Shown here in pieces: positions 21,830 to 33,121 of a DNA stretch of 64,000 nucleotides. The position numbers and the translations under genes were made by a program. The first letter of the stretch is position 1, and every line of letters starts with the position of its first letter. The stretch is from Aspidiotus rigidus. Lineage: Eukaryota > Arthropoda > Insecta > Hemiptera > Diaspididae. The DNA lies in assembly GCA_035079385.1 (NCBI GenBank), contig JAVHKY010000067.1:496001-560000 (forward strand). The letters are read 5' to 3'. Under the pieces are notes generated by a model, which saw only the letters and a list, made by a program, of their open reading frames with translations, searched no databases and was not told the origin of the DNA.

Positions 21830-23150
21830 GCAAACACAATCGACCTAAAAAAGCTGTCGATTTGACCTCTTCTCGACCATTAATCGATCCAGTTTGTTTA
21901 TAATCGTGAAATGATTTTTTAGGTCGATTAACGATCGAGTAATTTCCTCCTATTTACTGACTTTGTTCTGACCAATAATCGACTGAAGAATCGACGTCTT
22001 TTTCGAACCTAAATGGAAATTGATTCTATTTTGACATTAAAATTGACTGAAGAATCAACATCTTTTTTGAATCTGAATGGAAATCGACTCTTTTTTCACC
22101 AATAATCGACCGAAGAGTTAACGTCTTTTTTCAATTATTTAGAGGCCGCGCTAGACGATCAAGATTTTTGTCAATTTTCCTCGTCAATTTTTTAAAAGAT
22201 TTGAGTTTTAAACCGAATTCTTGATGGTATCATCAATAAAAATTCAAACAGAATTGAATTTTATTGATGCACCTTCAAGTTTCTACGTCAAGAAATTGTA
22301 TAAACTCGATTTTTTTTTAAATTGACGGGGAAAATTGACAAAAATCTTGATCGTGTAGCGCGGCCTTGAAAAAAAAAATCGATTCTGTTTTGACCAATAA
22401 TTGACTGAAGAATCGACGTCTTTTTTGAATCTGGATGGAAATCGATCTATTTTGACCAATAATTGACTGAAGAATTGACGTGTTTTTTAAATCTGAATAG
22501 AAATTTTATTTGTACTGAAAAAATACATCAAAATACGGTCGACAGTTTAAGATTCATTTGTACTGAAGGAAGAGATCGAAATATAGTAATTTTTATATTG
22601 ACTGAAAAAGGACGTCAAAATGTGGTCGATTAGTTAAGCAAAAATTATTCAACCAAAATTGGACTGTACATTGACATCTAATTCGGGTCAGAAAATAGAT
22701 CGAATCAATAAAAATATCTTAATATAGTACAAATCAAATTTCATTTGTACTAATTTTTATTTTGACCAAAAAAAGACGTCAAAATAGAGTCGATCAGTTA
22801 TGCAAAAATCATCCAACTAAACTTCGACCATACATCAACGTCTAATGTCGAAAAATAAATCGATTCAATAAAGCCATCTAGATGGAGTACAATTTTCATT
22901 TGTACTGAAGAAAGAGGTTGAAATATGGTAATTTTTATTTTGACTGAAAAAAGACGTCGAAAAACAGTCGATTAGTCATAGAGAAATCAACGAACCAAAC
23001 TTCGACCATGAATCGACGTCCAATTTGGGTCGAAAAATAGATCGATACAATAAAGACGTCTTAATTACTCATTTTTGGTCGATTCATGGTCGATATTGTG
23101 AGTGATTATAAAAAGACCTAATTTTGACGGTTGATTGTGTTTCCCGGGTA
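21830..23150 (+). repeat. About 64-bp degenerate tandem repeats
   Basis: Units containing ACCAATAATCGACTGAAGAA and TCGACGTCTTTTTTGAATCT recur at about 63-64 bp intervals (21981, 22044, 22108), becoming more diverged to the right. A different unit of about 100 bp or more with GACGTCAAAATA dominates after 22500. The block is absent from the first long-TIR element. Confidence 0.65.
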
Positions 23151-23219
23151 GGGCTTGAAAATTAATTAATATTGAGCTGAATCTTGAAAATTATAATAAT
23201 CAAATTATTGTTTCTCAAG

Positions 23220-23720
23220 TGAATTTGGACGAGGAAAATGAGAAAAATAGTAACAAAATCCTGAGAAGCACCAAAATGGGTTAGTAGGCCAAAAAAGGGT
23301 AAAATTCCCCCAAGTCGGAAAATTGTTCAAACTTTTGAATTGTAATTCGATTCTTAAGTGGAATGTCGTGCTGAGTCCCAAAGAAAATTCTTCGAAACAC
23401 CGACATGGGTTCATGGGCCTAAAAAAAGTCAAAATTTCCCCAAACTGGAAAATTGTTCAAATTTTCAAATTTTAATTTGATTTTCAAGTGGACTTTCTCG
23501 CTGAGTCCGAAAAAAATGCTTAAAAAATACTTCGGAGCACCAAAATGGGATGATGGGCTCAAAGAGAAACAAAATTCCTCCAAGATGAAAAATTGCGTAA
23601 TCTTCAGAAGTTGTTTTCAATTCTGAAGTAAAATTTAGCGCCGAGTCCGACAATAATACTGAAATGGCCCCTAGATGATCTCCAAAGTGAAAAATCAAAA
23701 ATTTCTCATTCTGCACTAAA
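23220..23720 (+). repeat. Left 140-bp-type array of second long-TIR element
   Basis: Three to four diverged units with GCACCAAAATGGG and a GGCCAAAAAAGGGT-type motif, related to the 140-bp units at 7830-8520. Confidence 0.6.
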
Positions 23721-24118
23721 ATTGTTGATTCAGAGGATGGAAGGAATGTCGACAAGTTTGTCTGCCGTTGAGTGCTCGCAGAGTGAGAGATCCACTAGCA
23801 TCGGGTGATAGATCCGAAAGAGGAAATTGCGGAAATTCTCCTCATTTGGGGATTGAAGGGAGACGACAAATTTATCTTCCGTTGAAGGTTCACGGTGAAA
23901 GATCGACTAGAGCTCTGCGTATGATCAAAGCGGGAAAAAGTGCAAAAACTCTGGTTGTTTCAGTCAAAAAACGCAAAGTTGGTCTTCTGTTGCGTGCTTG
24001 CGACGAGAGATCAACTGACGCCCCACCTATGAACGAAGCGGGCCAAAGTGTAAAAACTCCTCGATTCAGGCAATGGGAGGATACCGCAAATTCGGTCTTG
24101 CTCGTGATGAGTGATCAG

Positions 24119-24925
24119 TAGGGATGCAAATTATATGCATTTATTTTTTCAAAATATGCATTTATTTTTCTGAAATATGCAATTATATGCATTTATTTTT
24201 TTTTAAATATGCATTTATTTCGGAATGTACAAACTTTTAATTACAATAGACTTTTATTACCGTTAACAAAAATGTATTTGCGTAAATTTTCAAAAGTAAA
24301 CCGTTTTCTATTATCTCGATATATAGACTTGAACATGCTAAAAGAACGCTCCACATCACAAGATGTGAGGGGAGCGTATTTGAACAGAACGAGCTTTGCT
24401 GGACCATATTTATCTACTGCTTCGACACTATCACCGTCGTTGCCCGCTAAAATATTCGCAATTTCACGAAGCCGCACAAGTCCAGGATTGTCCATCAGAA
24501 TTTCGCTAAATGTTGAAGAAAAAATTAGGGATATACAAGATTGAACTAGGACGTCGGGTTGGTAGCAAGTTGAGACCTGGTAGGCCTAGCTGCTTCAAGA
24601 AGAATCAAGTAGTACAGAAATGACAATAAAATTGAGAAATTCGAATTTTGTGTTGATGCTGAAGTATTTTATACTTGAAAATTCTGCTCAAACAAAGGAA
24701 AAAAATGTTTGCAGCTGAATATGCAGGAAAATATGCATTTATTTTGAAATATGCAAAAATATGCATTTATGAATCAGATATGCACTTATTCTCAAATATG
24801 CAAAAATATGCATTTATAAATTTTGCACGTAGGCCCTACATGACCTGAAACGTAAAGAAAATTGGTTAGATTTCGGATATGCTGCTTCAAAAATTATATG
24901 CATTTTCATATAATTTGCATCCCTA
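24119..24925. mobile_element. hAT element remnant with perfect 8-bp duplication
   Basis: Termini TAGGGATGCAAATTATATGC and ATATAATTTGCATCCCTA, flanked by GTGATCAG at 24111-24118 and 24926-24933. An 8-bp duplication and T-A-G-G-G ends are typical of hAT. The interior has runs of ATATGCATTTATTT near both ends and one fragment of transposase on the minus strand. It is inserted in the centre of the second long-TIR element. Confidence 0.88.
24241..24495 (-). pseudogene. hAT transposase C-terminal dimerisation domain fragment
   Basis: The 84-codon open frame contains YAPLTSCDVERSFSMFKSI followed by RKRFTFENLRKYI. This is the conserved C-terminal signature of hAT transposases (VERSFS, then R-R-x-x-x-E-N-L). 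The catalytic core with its DDE residues is missing, so this is an internally deleted copy that depends on a transposase from elsewhere. In hAT proteins this domain mediates multimerisation. The frame has no credible start codon and is best viewed as a residue of the last exon. Confidence 0.8.
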
Positions 24926-25309
24926 GTGATCAGCTACAGTTCAGTTTTTGATTGAAGCAGACGAACGCCCGCAATTGCTCGGGGTTTCACCCGGAGAAGG
25001 GAACGATACCGTCAAGCTCGACTTTCGTCATGAGCGTGCGGTAACAGAACGATGAAGACCCCATGTTTGAAAGAGGCAGGTGAATTATCTCTGGGTTCAA
25101 CATAGATCGACTGCCGCCCCGTGTATGATCAAGGCGGGTACTTCCGCTAAAACTCGTGTATTTTCTTGCCAAGGAGAGAATGATACCAACGACTTTGTTT
25201 TCCAATACATGCTCGCGGGAAAATATCGAATGAGGCCCCGTGTATGATCAAGGCGGATGCTTCCGCAAAAACACCTGTTGTTTCTAGCCAAGGAGAGTTC
25301 AACACTTTT

Positions 25310-26430
25310 TTTTCAACTCAGCACACAATTTTACCCTAGACTCAAGAGTAACTTTGAAGGTTAGGAAATTTTTTTCGTTTTGGAGAACGGTTGACCCTTT
25401 TTGGTCCCATTAACCCATTTCGGTGCTTCGCAGAATTTCTCAACAATTTTATTCAGATTTAGCGCTAAATTTTATCTCAGAATCGAGAAAAACTTCGAAG
25501 GTTGGGCGATTTTATCATTTTGACCATTTTCGGGCCCATCAAAGAATTTTGGTGCTTGCAGAATTTCTTAACAATTTTATTCAGATTTAGCGCTCAATTT
25601 TATCTCAGAATCGAGAAAAACTTTAAAGGTCGGGCGATTTTATCATTTTGGGGAAATTTTGACCCTGTTTGGGCCCATAAACCTATTTTGGTGCTTCGCA
25701 GAAGTTTTCAACAATTTCATCCAGATTTAGCGCTAAATTTTATTTCAGAATCGAGAAAATCTTTGCGGGTTGGACGACTTTATCATTTTCACCCTTTTTG
25801 GGCCCATAAACCTATTTTGGTGCTTGCAGAATTTCTTAACAATTTTATTCAGATTTAGCGCTCAATTTTATCTCAGAATCGAGAAAAACTTTAAAGGTCG
25901 GGCGATTTTATCATTTTGGGGAAATTTTGACCCTGTTTGGGCCCATAAACCTATTTTGGTGCTTTGCAGAAGTTTTCAACAATTCGTTCAGATTTAGCGT
26001 TAAATTTTTCTCAGAATCGAGAAAAACTTCAAGGTTGGGCGATTTTATCATTTTGACCCTTTTTGGGCCCATCAACAAATTTTGGTGCTTTGCAGAATTT
26101 CTTAGCAATTTCATTCAGATTTAGCGCTAAATTTTATCTCAGAATCGAGAAAAACTTTAAAAGTTGGGCAATTGTATCATTTTGACCCTTTTTGGGCCCA
26201 TCAACGAATTGTGGTGCTTTGCAGAATTTCTTAACAACCTTATTCAGATTTAGCGCTAAATTTCATCTAAGAATCGAGAAAAACTTTAAAAGTTGGGCAA
26301 TTGTATCATTTTGACCCTTTTTGGGCCCATCAACGAATTTTGGTGCTTTGCAGAATGTTTTAACAATTTTATTCGATTTCAGCGCTAAATTTTACTTCAG
26401 GATCGGGGAACACTTTGAAGATTACGCGAT
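25310..26430 (-). repeat. Right 140-bp-type array of second long-TIR element
   Basis: About eight units containing TTTTTGGGCCCATAAACC and TTCAGATTTAGCGCTAAATT, alternating between roughly 128 and 140 bp. They are the reverse complement of the array type at 7830-8520. Several overlapping open frames with FGPINLFWC-like text are artefacts of the repeat. Confidence 0.85.
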
Positions 26431-26664
26431 TCTTTCAATCAGGAAAATTGTTTTTCAATAATTCACAACTTTGGTAACCCCTCCTATAAAATTTCGGCAC
26501 ATTTTGGTCCATAACTCGGCTCAGAAAAGTTGTAGAAACTTCGGGTATGGCTCAAATTAAAGATAAAATTGAGATACAAAATTCGTTCATCTAAACTATA
26601 CGTCTAACGTTTTAAGTTTTCGCGCTACGACAGATTTAGTCCAAACTCCCATGTAACTGGTCTG

Positions 26665-27150
26665 TATACTAAAGCTCGAGATTCAAAATATTAATAGGGA
26701 ACCTGTTTCTGTTTTTTTTTTTTTTTTTTTTTTCTTAGAAATTTGCCCCGTACCGTCTAGCGAAAAACTTGGAAAAATTTTGACTCCCGAACTATATATG
26801 ATAGGAGAGAGACCTATGGTGTTTGAAGTATTGCATATCTGGTTTATTGTAGGGGCTAAGCCAATTGGCGAACAAAGCATTGCCTGTCTAGTTACTTGAA
26901 GGGGCTATCCTAATTCGGGTCATATACAATGTGTTATCTACCATGTATAGCTCAAGAGTCAACATTTTTCCAAGTTTTAACAGGGAAGCTGTTTTATGGG
27001 GGGCTTTTTGAAAAATTGCCGTGTGCCGTCCGTCGTCCAACAAAAAACTTGGAAAAATTTCGACTCTCGAGTCATATATGATATAGGAGACGGACTCGGA
27101 AAAAATTTCGACTGTGGAGCTATGTATGATAGGAGGGGACTTGGAAAAAA
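26665..27150 (+). repeat. 45-bp satellite remnants with two core segments
   Basis: Contains AGGGAACCTGTTTCTG at 26696, a T run, single satellite units at 26790 and 27050-27130, and a second core AACAGGGAAGCTGTTTTATG at 26977 followed by GCCGTGTGCCGTCCGTCGTC. Confidence 0.7.
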
Positions 27151-28217
27151 ACTGTCCAACAAATAATCATAATATTTGCATATTTCTGTATGTATTTTAT
27201 TGGATTTTTGTAATGTGGCCTCTTTCAAGGACGATTGTGGGCCGACTGTTTGGTCTATGACCAACTTCAAATACATAATTTTGAAGGAAATTTTACGAGG
27301 AACATTTTTTGTATGAAATATTTTCTCCTAGGACTTCAAATTTTCGAGATATTCGCGAAAAACCCGATTTTGTGGGCCTAAAAGGTGTCACAGAAACGTC
27401 AGCACAGCCTCCAGGGGTGGTGATTTTTAATATGTTGTTTCAAACACCTAGCTGAACATTTTTCATCATAATTCACTTTTGGCCCCCAAAATGTTTCTAT
27501 TCACTTGTTTTGTGCAATTATCGACTGTACTATCTTTCCTTCTCTGTAATTTAGTTTTTGAAAGTCCTGAAAATCCCTTTCCTTTATGTAAATATCGTAA
27601 TTTTTCTCGATATTACATCTGACTTTTGTAAGTCGATGCTCCACAAGTATACAAACCAAAATCATTCCCTAATGATGTCTCACTTTACTGTTTATACTTT
27701 CCTCATCTTTAAAGATTTCAAGTGATGTCCGGCCCTTATGATCTTCGTTATCTTTTCAAGTCCTTCCTCTATCTCCTTCTGACAACTCATGTTCATTGAT
27801 GACGTCATACCCTTCTTCAACTTGTAGTTTTTAATTCAATTAATCAAGCTTGATCCTGGTTCACAAAGAGAAAGGCAGTTTCAACTCTTGAAAAATCATA
27901 GCCTAACATCCTCCTTCTCCAGGCCAGCCTAGTTTTTAAGCACAGGGGGAAATTTAGCTAAAACCTGTAGCTGAAAGGTTCAGAGCTCAATCTTTCTCCG
28001 AGTCCATTTCTACAGAGGTTCACAGCTCAAAATGTTTACAAATTTCTCCCCCTCTCCCTTTATAATTTATCAGAACTAAAAATTTTCAAAGTTCCTAAAT
28101 TAGGTCATGCCTATTGATGACGTCACAAAAGTCGAACGCGGACGGTATTTTGGAAAAAAAAAAACAGATATCGGGTTCACCACTAAAAAAAAATTTTAAT
28201 TGTAGCATATATCTTAC
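27151..28217. other. Intron sequence, nothing recognised
   Basis: Unique-looking AT-rich DNA between satellite remnants and the donor of the exon at 28391-28218. Two TGACGTCA motifs occur (about 27799 and 28118). Confidence 0.35.
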
Positions 28218-28391
28218 CTGTTACAACGCATGTTTGATTACTTTGTATACTTGGGGTCGTGTTTATTACAGATAGTGCAGGAGATGAGGAAGACGCATTA
28301 ACCACACTCTCGTTATCTTTCGTGGCTATTTCGGCAGCCAGAGTATCAGCCAATGAGGGTACAACAGTTGTGTTATTTTTCTCAGATTTAC
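28218..28391 (-). CDS. VWC-domain protein, linker exon
   Basis: 174-nt exon on the minus strand, bounded by acceptor CAG (28394-28392) and donor GTAAGAT (from 28217 downward). It begins and ends in phase 1, which matches the phase-1 donor of the exon at 29057-28877 and the phase-1 start of the exon at 11428. It encodes a Ser/Thr/Asn/Val-rich linker with sequons NNT, NES, NAS, NTT and NQT, and closes with QTCVVTG, the first cysteine of the second VWC module. The high density of N-glycosylation sequons supports a secreted product. It was too short and too poor in Met to show as a strong open frame; the call rests on splice sites, phase and domain continuity. Confidence 0.75.
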
Positions 28392-28876
28392 CTGAAACAC
28401 GAAAACATTATCGTAAAATTCAACCTCAAGTATGACAACGAAATTACATTTATTTACTCGTTCGTCTTCCTTTCTAATTCATTTCTTCGTTTTTGTACTT
28501 TGACCTCAAGAGAAATTATCCTTCGGCACTGTACGTGCTTCCTGTGCTACTTCGGGACATTTTTGTATTTTCCATTCTCACTAATGAAGACGTTGAAAAA
28601 AAAAAAAAAAAAAGTAATAAAAACCTCCATCTTGCGCTTTATATTTCTGTAAATAATTTTAGTGTAACTCGACAGGCGAGACCAAATAAAAAGCTAAATT
28701 CGATTTATCCCCTTTGCGTTTTATTGTCTTTGAACGGCGCGCCTGCTTTTTAAATTAATTACCAAACGTTTAATTAGACGCGTTGTGGTATCAAGAATAC
28801 CGGTGCGAAAGGGATCGTAATTAGCCTTGTATCGAGAAAAGAGCAGCACCATCAGCTGCAGCATCAACACACATAC

Positions 28877-29057
28877 CGAGTGACATAGAAGTGAAATTTT
28901 TCGCATCGACGACTTGTGCGGGTGTAGTGTCGGCGTTCGTCTCGCCGGCAGCAACTAAAATTGTGTTATTTGATGACGGTTTGGTGGCGCACTGCCAATA
29001 ACAGAACATATCCCCATCCACACATAGACAGTAATCACACTCGTTCTGTCGTTCTAT
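28877..29057 (-). CDS. VWC-domain protein, exon with most of the first VWC module
   Basis: 181-nt exon on the minus strand. The acceptor is TTTTCAG ending at 29058, the donor GTATGT at 28876-28871. It starts in phase 0 and ends in phase 1. It encodes IERQNECDYCLCVDGDMFC then YWQC, followed by a linker with NNT and NFT sequons. Joined to the exon at 55592-55468, which ends in CLVADILYDHGQQ, the cysteine spacing is C-x18-C-x2-C-x1-C-x6-C-x3-C, nearly the same as in the second module. The intron upstream is about 26.4 kb. Confidence 0.85.
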
Positions 29058-29648
29058 CTGAAAACAAATCAAATACACGTACTTAATAATATGTATTAAA
29101 ATACTATAGCAAAATTTATTTCCAGTACGCGAGTGCAGGAAGAATGCGATTGAAGGTACAAAATAAATATTATGTGGTTTCAACGATTTGAAAATATCTT
29201 CAATTTCTTCAACATCATTAGCATGTTGAGCGATTCTCGTTGTGGATATAACTGTGAACTAATTTTTTAGGGGTAAGTTTAATACTTGCACTTCTGACCT
29301 TCAATAGCAATCCTCTGCTCAAATAACCCCATCACAATCATGGTAACGAGAATTTTAGCATTTTCTATGCTCATAAGGTTGGGAATATTCTTGGAAAACG
29401 ATCACGAGAAACCGTCACGTTTTTTTACGGCTTTTCTACGGATCTGAAAAACTATCACGGTGTCTGATCTCGTAGCTATAGTTCTATACACCACTTATAC
29501 TATAGGTCTATCATAGTCTAACATGAAATTTCAATTTGGACGGATTCGTCAAAGAAGCACATCTCAACATATTCTGCGCCTATTAATATATGGCTGTTAG
29601 CAGTTTGCGGCCAAAATTGTACAGTTTGCGTCCCACCCACTGTCCTAG
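29058..29648. other. Intron sequence, nothing recognised
   Basis: Branch and polypyrimidine region for the exon at 29057, then unique AT-rich DNA without a recognised element. Confidence 0.35.
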
Positions 29649-29735
29649 TTGCGGCCGAAAGAAATTGAAGTAGTATCCAAGTTGCGGCCGAAAAAAATTG
29701 AAGTAGTATCCAAGTTGCGGCCGGAAAAAAATATA
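29649..29735 (+). repeat. 33-bp tandem repeat, about three copies
   Basis: AGTTGCGGCCGAAAAAAATT followed by GAAGTAGTATCCA, repeated about 2.7 times. Confidence 0.75.
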
Positions 29736-29862
29736 TATTTTCTTTGAAAATAATTGCAGCACATACATTGTCATTAAAACTCTAGTCGAGAAATTAATAA
29801 AAGTAGCTGTAAAACAACAAAATAGTGGAGTGCATCACATAATAATTTGGTACTATAATTTT

Positions 29863-30473
29863 TTACTTCCGTTTGTGAGGTAAGAACTTTCCCGATAATA
29901 TCTTAACGTATTCCATGGCAGATATGGTGCCCTCTTCAAAATCGTCCATAGTCTTCTGAATGAATTTCTCTTTATCTCGACTACGCTTGAATTGCTTGGT
30001 AATATTAACCGACAGCATTTTGGAGTAGGCGCGTTCTTGTATCTCTAACAGTGCCTCAATCAGAAGGAAGATATGACGGTGCGAGTGATAGAACATCCCG
30101 TTCAATTTACTATGCAAGCTTTCGCATGCATTTGTTGTTCGGCTAACACTCGCTGTATACTTCGCCCAATTTGGAGGTGGGTATGTGGCGGTAGAAGAAA
30201 TATAATTGTTAAATACATATGCACAGAAAGCGCGTACATCTGTTTGTCACGTGGTTCGTTCGCCATAAACTGTTCCAAATAAAGGTCTTCAATAAAGTCC
30301 GGGTTGAAAAAGATCCTTCAATAGTCTTACTTCTGTAGGATTGAGTGAGTCCTAAAGGCTGAATTTTACGGTACCAACTTTGACCTAAGTGAAATTGGCA
30401 CCCTTGAATAACTGCAGTTGGCCACACATTCTGAATGGCGGTACGGATATTTAGCTCAAAATCAATAAATACT
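29863..30473 (-). pseudogene. MULE transposase fragment
   Basis: The upstream part reads DFELNIRTAIQNVWPTAVI then QGCQFHLGQSWYRKIQPLGL, a recognised block of MULE-type (Mutator-like) transposases with the D-F-E and G-C-x-F-H-L-x-Q motifs. The downstream part, in another frame, reads CESLHSKLNGMFYHSH and continues to a basic C-terminus. The two parts are separated by frameshifts and at least one stop, so the gene is dead. The N-terminal catalytic region is missing: the fragment ends at the border of the Penelope-like element that begins at 30474. MULE transposases cut and rejoin DNA through a DDE active site. Confidence 0.72.
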
Positions 30474-30496
30474 TAGAGAAATATACTCACAGAGAG
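30474..30496. repeat. 23-bp direct repeat flanking PLE-A (left copy)
   Basis: TAGAGAAATATACTCACAGA plus GAG, identical to 33122-33144. This is either a target-site duplication or a short copy of the element's terminal repeat. Confidence 0.65.
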
Positions 30497-30540
30497 TAAC
30501 AAAACAAATACAAGAACCGCACAATAATATAAACAAACCG

Positions 30541-30580
30541 AGCGCTTTCGACTAAACAGTCATTCTCACGGTATAGAAAG
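30541..30580 (-). ncRNA. Hammerhead-ribozyme-like motif of PLE-A
   Basis: On the minus strand: GTGAGAATGACTGTTTAGTC followed by GAAAGCGCTCG. GACT/AGTC can form helix II with a GTTT loop; GAA plus AGC/GCT and C fits the GAA, minimal helix III and cleavage-site pattern. The CUGANGA box is imperfect. Compared with the GGTT/AACC helix of other copies, two base pairs have changed on both sides. Confidence 0.5.
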
Positions 30581-30627
30581 CGACTGAACCCAACACCAAC
30601 GAGAACAAGAAATAACAAACGAGGAGG

Positions 30628-33115
30628 TCATGACTGAACCAGCGAGTCATCGAAATGTGAATCATTCTCATAGACTAATTCAATCAATCCCTCCTCAGGA
30701 ATGTACCTGTTCACCACGGTAATGTCTTTAATATTTCGGTGACGATGAATTTCAATTTCTTCTAAAACTAAGCGCCTAAAATAAGATTTTTCCCTGTGGA
30801 GGAGAACTTCGGATCCCTCTTTGAGGCTATGACCGCATTCGATTAGGTGGTCAGCAAACGCCGACTCCCCTACTTTTCTTTTTTCCCATGCTTTTCTATG
30901 TTCATCAACTCTAATTGTGAATTGACGGCTAGTCATCCCTATGCACACACTCGGGCAATCACCACAGGCCACCCTATGAACACCCTCCCTCTCGGCCATC
31001 GGAATCGGATCCTTTAACTTGACCAAGAGGCTCTTCACCGTATTGGTACTATAAAACGCCGGTCGGAAACCAAAGGGACGGAGGACACGGCTCACCTCCG
31101 AAGAAAACTTCCCCAAAAACGGCATCTTAATCCACCGTTTACGCCTATCAAGATGCAACTGGCGGGGGAGGGAGGCAGTTGAGTCGAGACTTTTTCTTGT
31201 AAGTCTTCTACGGACCATGAGGTCAATGTCCACTTTGACCTGATTCACTCTAGCCAAGTGCTTTATCGTCACGAGTTCCTTATTAAACGCTACCTCACTT
31301 AAGGGGATCTAAGTGAGGCGATGTATTAAACTATTAAATGTGGCAACTTTATGGGCAGAAGGTACGAAAGACGACCCGTGGATAGTAATATCGGTCGAAG
31401 TACTTTTCCGGTAAATACCGAAATCATGGACACCGTCAATGACGGATATGGTTAAGTCCAAAAAATTTTTTGATAAGCCGCCAACTTCAAGAGTGAACTT
31501 GATGGACGGATATAAACTATTTAAATAAGCGAGAAACTCACTAAGGAGCTCCGCGGGACCGGTCCACGCACACAATATGTCATCCACGTACCTATGCCAA
31601 TAGAAAACGTGATTCAAAAACACCTGGCCCGAGGAAAACAGGTCGACCTCAAATTTAGACATAAAAACCTCCGAAATAAGAGAGCCTAAGGGGGAACCAA
31701 TAGGGATCCCTACCTCCTCAGGGAACTCGAAATATTTATCATCAAACTTACAAAAATTAGGTGAGCAACAGGCGTTCAAAAGGTCGAAAAATTCACAAAA
31801 TTCATTATGAGGAGTACCACATTCTACGAGCAGTTTGCCTATTTGTTGCATAGTGGTAGCCTTGGGAATGTTAGGAAAAAGCCCAACGACATCAAACGAG
31901 CACAGAATTGAACCCGGAGGAAGGATTGTGTCCTTCAATTTTTTTTTCAGCCAGGGCCCTCGAATTCTTTACTGAATAGGGAGACTCAACCTCCACACGA
32001 GCTTTGAACCATCCATCGAGGAACTTAGCGAGGGAGTATGTAGGGGAGGAAACAAACGAAACAACCGGCCGCATCGGCACATTTTCTTTGTGTACCTTCG
32101 GCAACCCGTAAAGGAAGGGAGGAGCGGGATTCGGCTCCAAGATAGCTTTCTTTAGAGATGGGCTCTTAATGATTACCTCACTACCATTAATAAGTTTCCT
32201 AGCCTCTTTAACGAATTTTGGAAAATCGAAGAGGGGGGCCTCCTTAGCCCCACATTGGCCAAGTACCTCGTAAACCTTAGAGACGTAGGAAGCCTTATTC
32301 ATCACTACGACGGCATTCCCTTTGTCAGCTTTGGTAATAACTAGCTTTTCCTCCTTAATCTTCCTCCTCAGACCCACTATCAATTCACTCCCTGCTTCAC
32401 TTATGCGAGGGAGGGGGGTGTTACGAACAATTTCCGCACATTTTTTCTGGGTATTTACACCAGGGCCGATTTTTATAGCTAAATCAGCTACAACATTTGC
32501 CAACGTCTCCTGATTTTTTAGAGGGGGGAGCCCGAACTTCAATCCCTTCTCCAGAAGTGTCATCTCATCATGGTTGAACTCCGTGTTACTACGATTTATG
32601 ACACGGGGCTGAAACTGTTGGATAATTCCATCGTCACCTAGATCTAATTCGTCATCCCCCATCTTAGAACTTAGGAGGGAAGTAAGCTTCCGATTTTTCT
32701 TTTCTTTTAGTTTCAACTCAAATTCACGACAAACCTCATTTATGGAATGAATAAATGGATCGAACTCACCGTGGTGGAGTAGGCTAGACAGCCGCGAGTG
32801 CACAAGGAGGTTGAGTCTGGTGGTAACGTTGAGTAAACTATGCCACCTCCTCAACTCAGTACGAATCCATTTCTTTGTCCTGAAGTTTTCCAATTTCTTG
32901 GTGGTTAAAGCACTATCGGAATAAAATTGAAATTTCACAAAATTTGGCCTCAGATCGAGTTGGAGGCATTTACGAAGGAACCAAATATGAGACGAATAAG
33001 ATACCCGTTGGGTTCTGAACTTTCTGAACAAAAACGTTAAATATGCCGTATCAGCACCATTAATAGAATCAATTCGTTTTAATAGAATCAATTCGTTTTT
33101 TAATTTTACGGGCAT
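30628..33115 (-). pseudogene. PLE-A polyprotein: reverse transcriptase plus GIY-YIG endonuclease
   Basis: The minus-strand frame starts at the ATG at 33115. Domains in order: N-terminal region; fingers with TKADKGNAVVVM and PPFLYGLPKVHK; palm motif A CSFDVVGLFPNIPK; motif B GIPIGSPLGS; catalytic YVDD in YWHRYVDDIL; thumb; and a C-terminal GIY-YIG domain. Defects: a frameshift near 31930, an in-frame TAG at 31311-31309 where the related copy has Arg, and altered endonuclease residues (GVH for GVY and CIG for YIG). The RT core residues survive but the protein cannot be made whole. It ends close to the hammerhead-like motif. Confidence 0.85.
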
Positions 33116-33121
33116 CCATCA

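Larger units (their letters stand above)
21605..26664. mobile_element. 5.06-kb long-TIR element, second copy
   Basis: The left end (TAGGGTGGACCAGAAAGATG) and right end (26440-26664) are about 215-bp inverted repeats closely related to those at 7586-10042. The last 20 or so bases at the right are deleted, leaving AACTGGTCTG before TATA. In order it carries: left TIR; about 64-bp repeats (21830-23150); 140-bp-type repeats in plus orientation (23220-23720); central repeats; a hAT insertion (24119-24925); more central repeats; 140-bp-type repeats in reverse orientation (25310-26430); right TIR. There is no transposase of its own. Like the first copy it is flanked by remnants of the 45-bp satellite. 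Confidence 0.75.
30497..33121 (-). mobile_element. Penelope-like element PLE-A, nearly full length
   Basis: A retroelement on the minus strand, bounded by 23-bp direct repeats. It contains a hammerhead-like motif near its 3' end (30541-30580), a reverse transcriptase and a GIY-YIG endonuclease. Penelope-like elements copy by target-primed reverse transcription using that endonuclease. Its 5' coding end near 33115 carries a tandem 20-bp duplication (GAATTGATTCTATTAAAACG). It lies next to a MULE fragment at one side and a LINE fragment at the other. Confidence 0.8.

Noticed and set aside
24209..24544. 111-codon plus-strand open frame
   Set aside because: Antisense shadow of the hAT dimerisation domain on the minus strand.
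25502..25997. Overlapping open frames with repeated FGPINLFWC text
   Set aside because: They follow the 128-140-bp repeat period and recur in both strands; no protein family.
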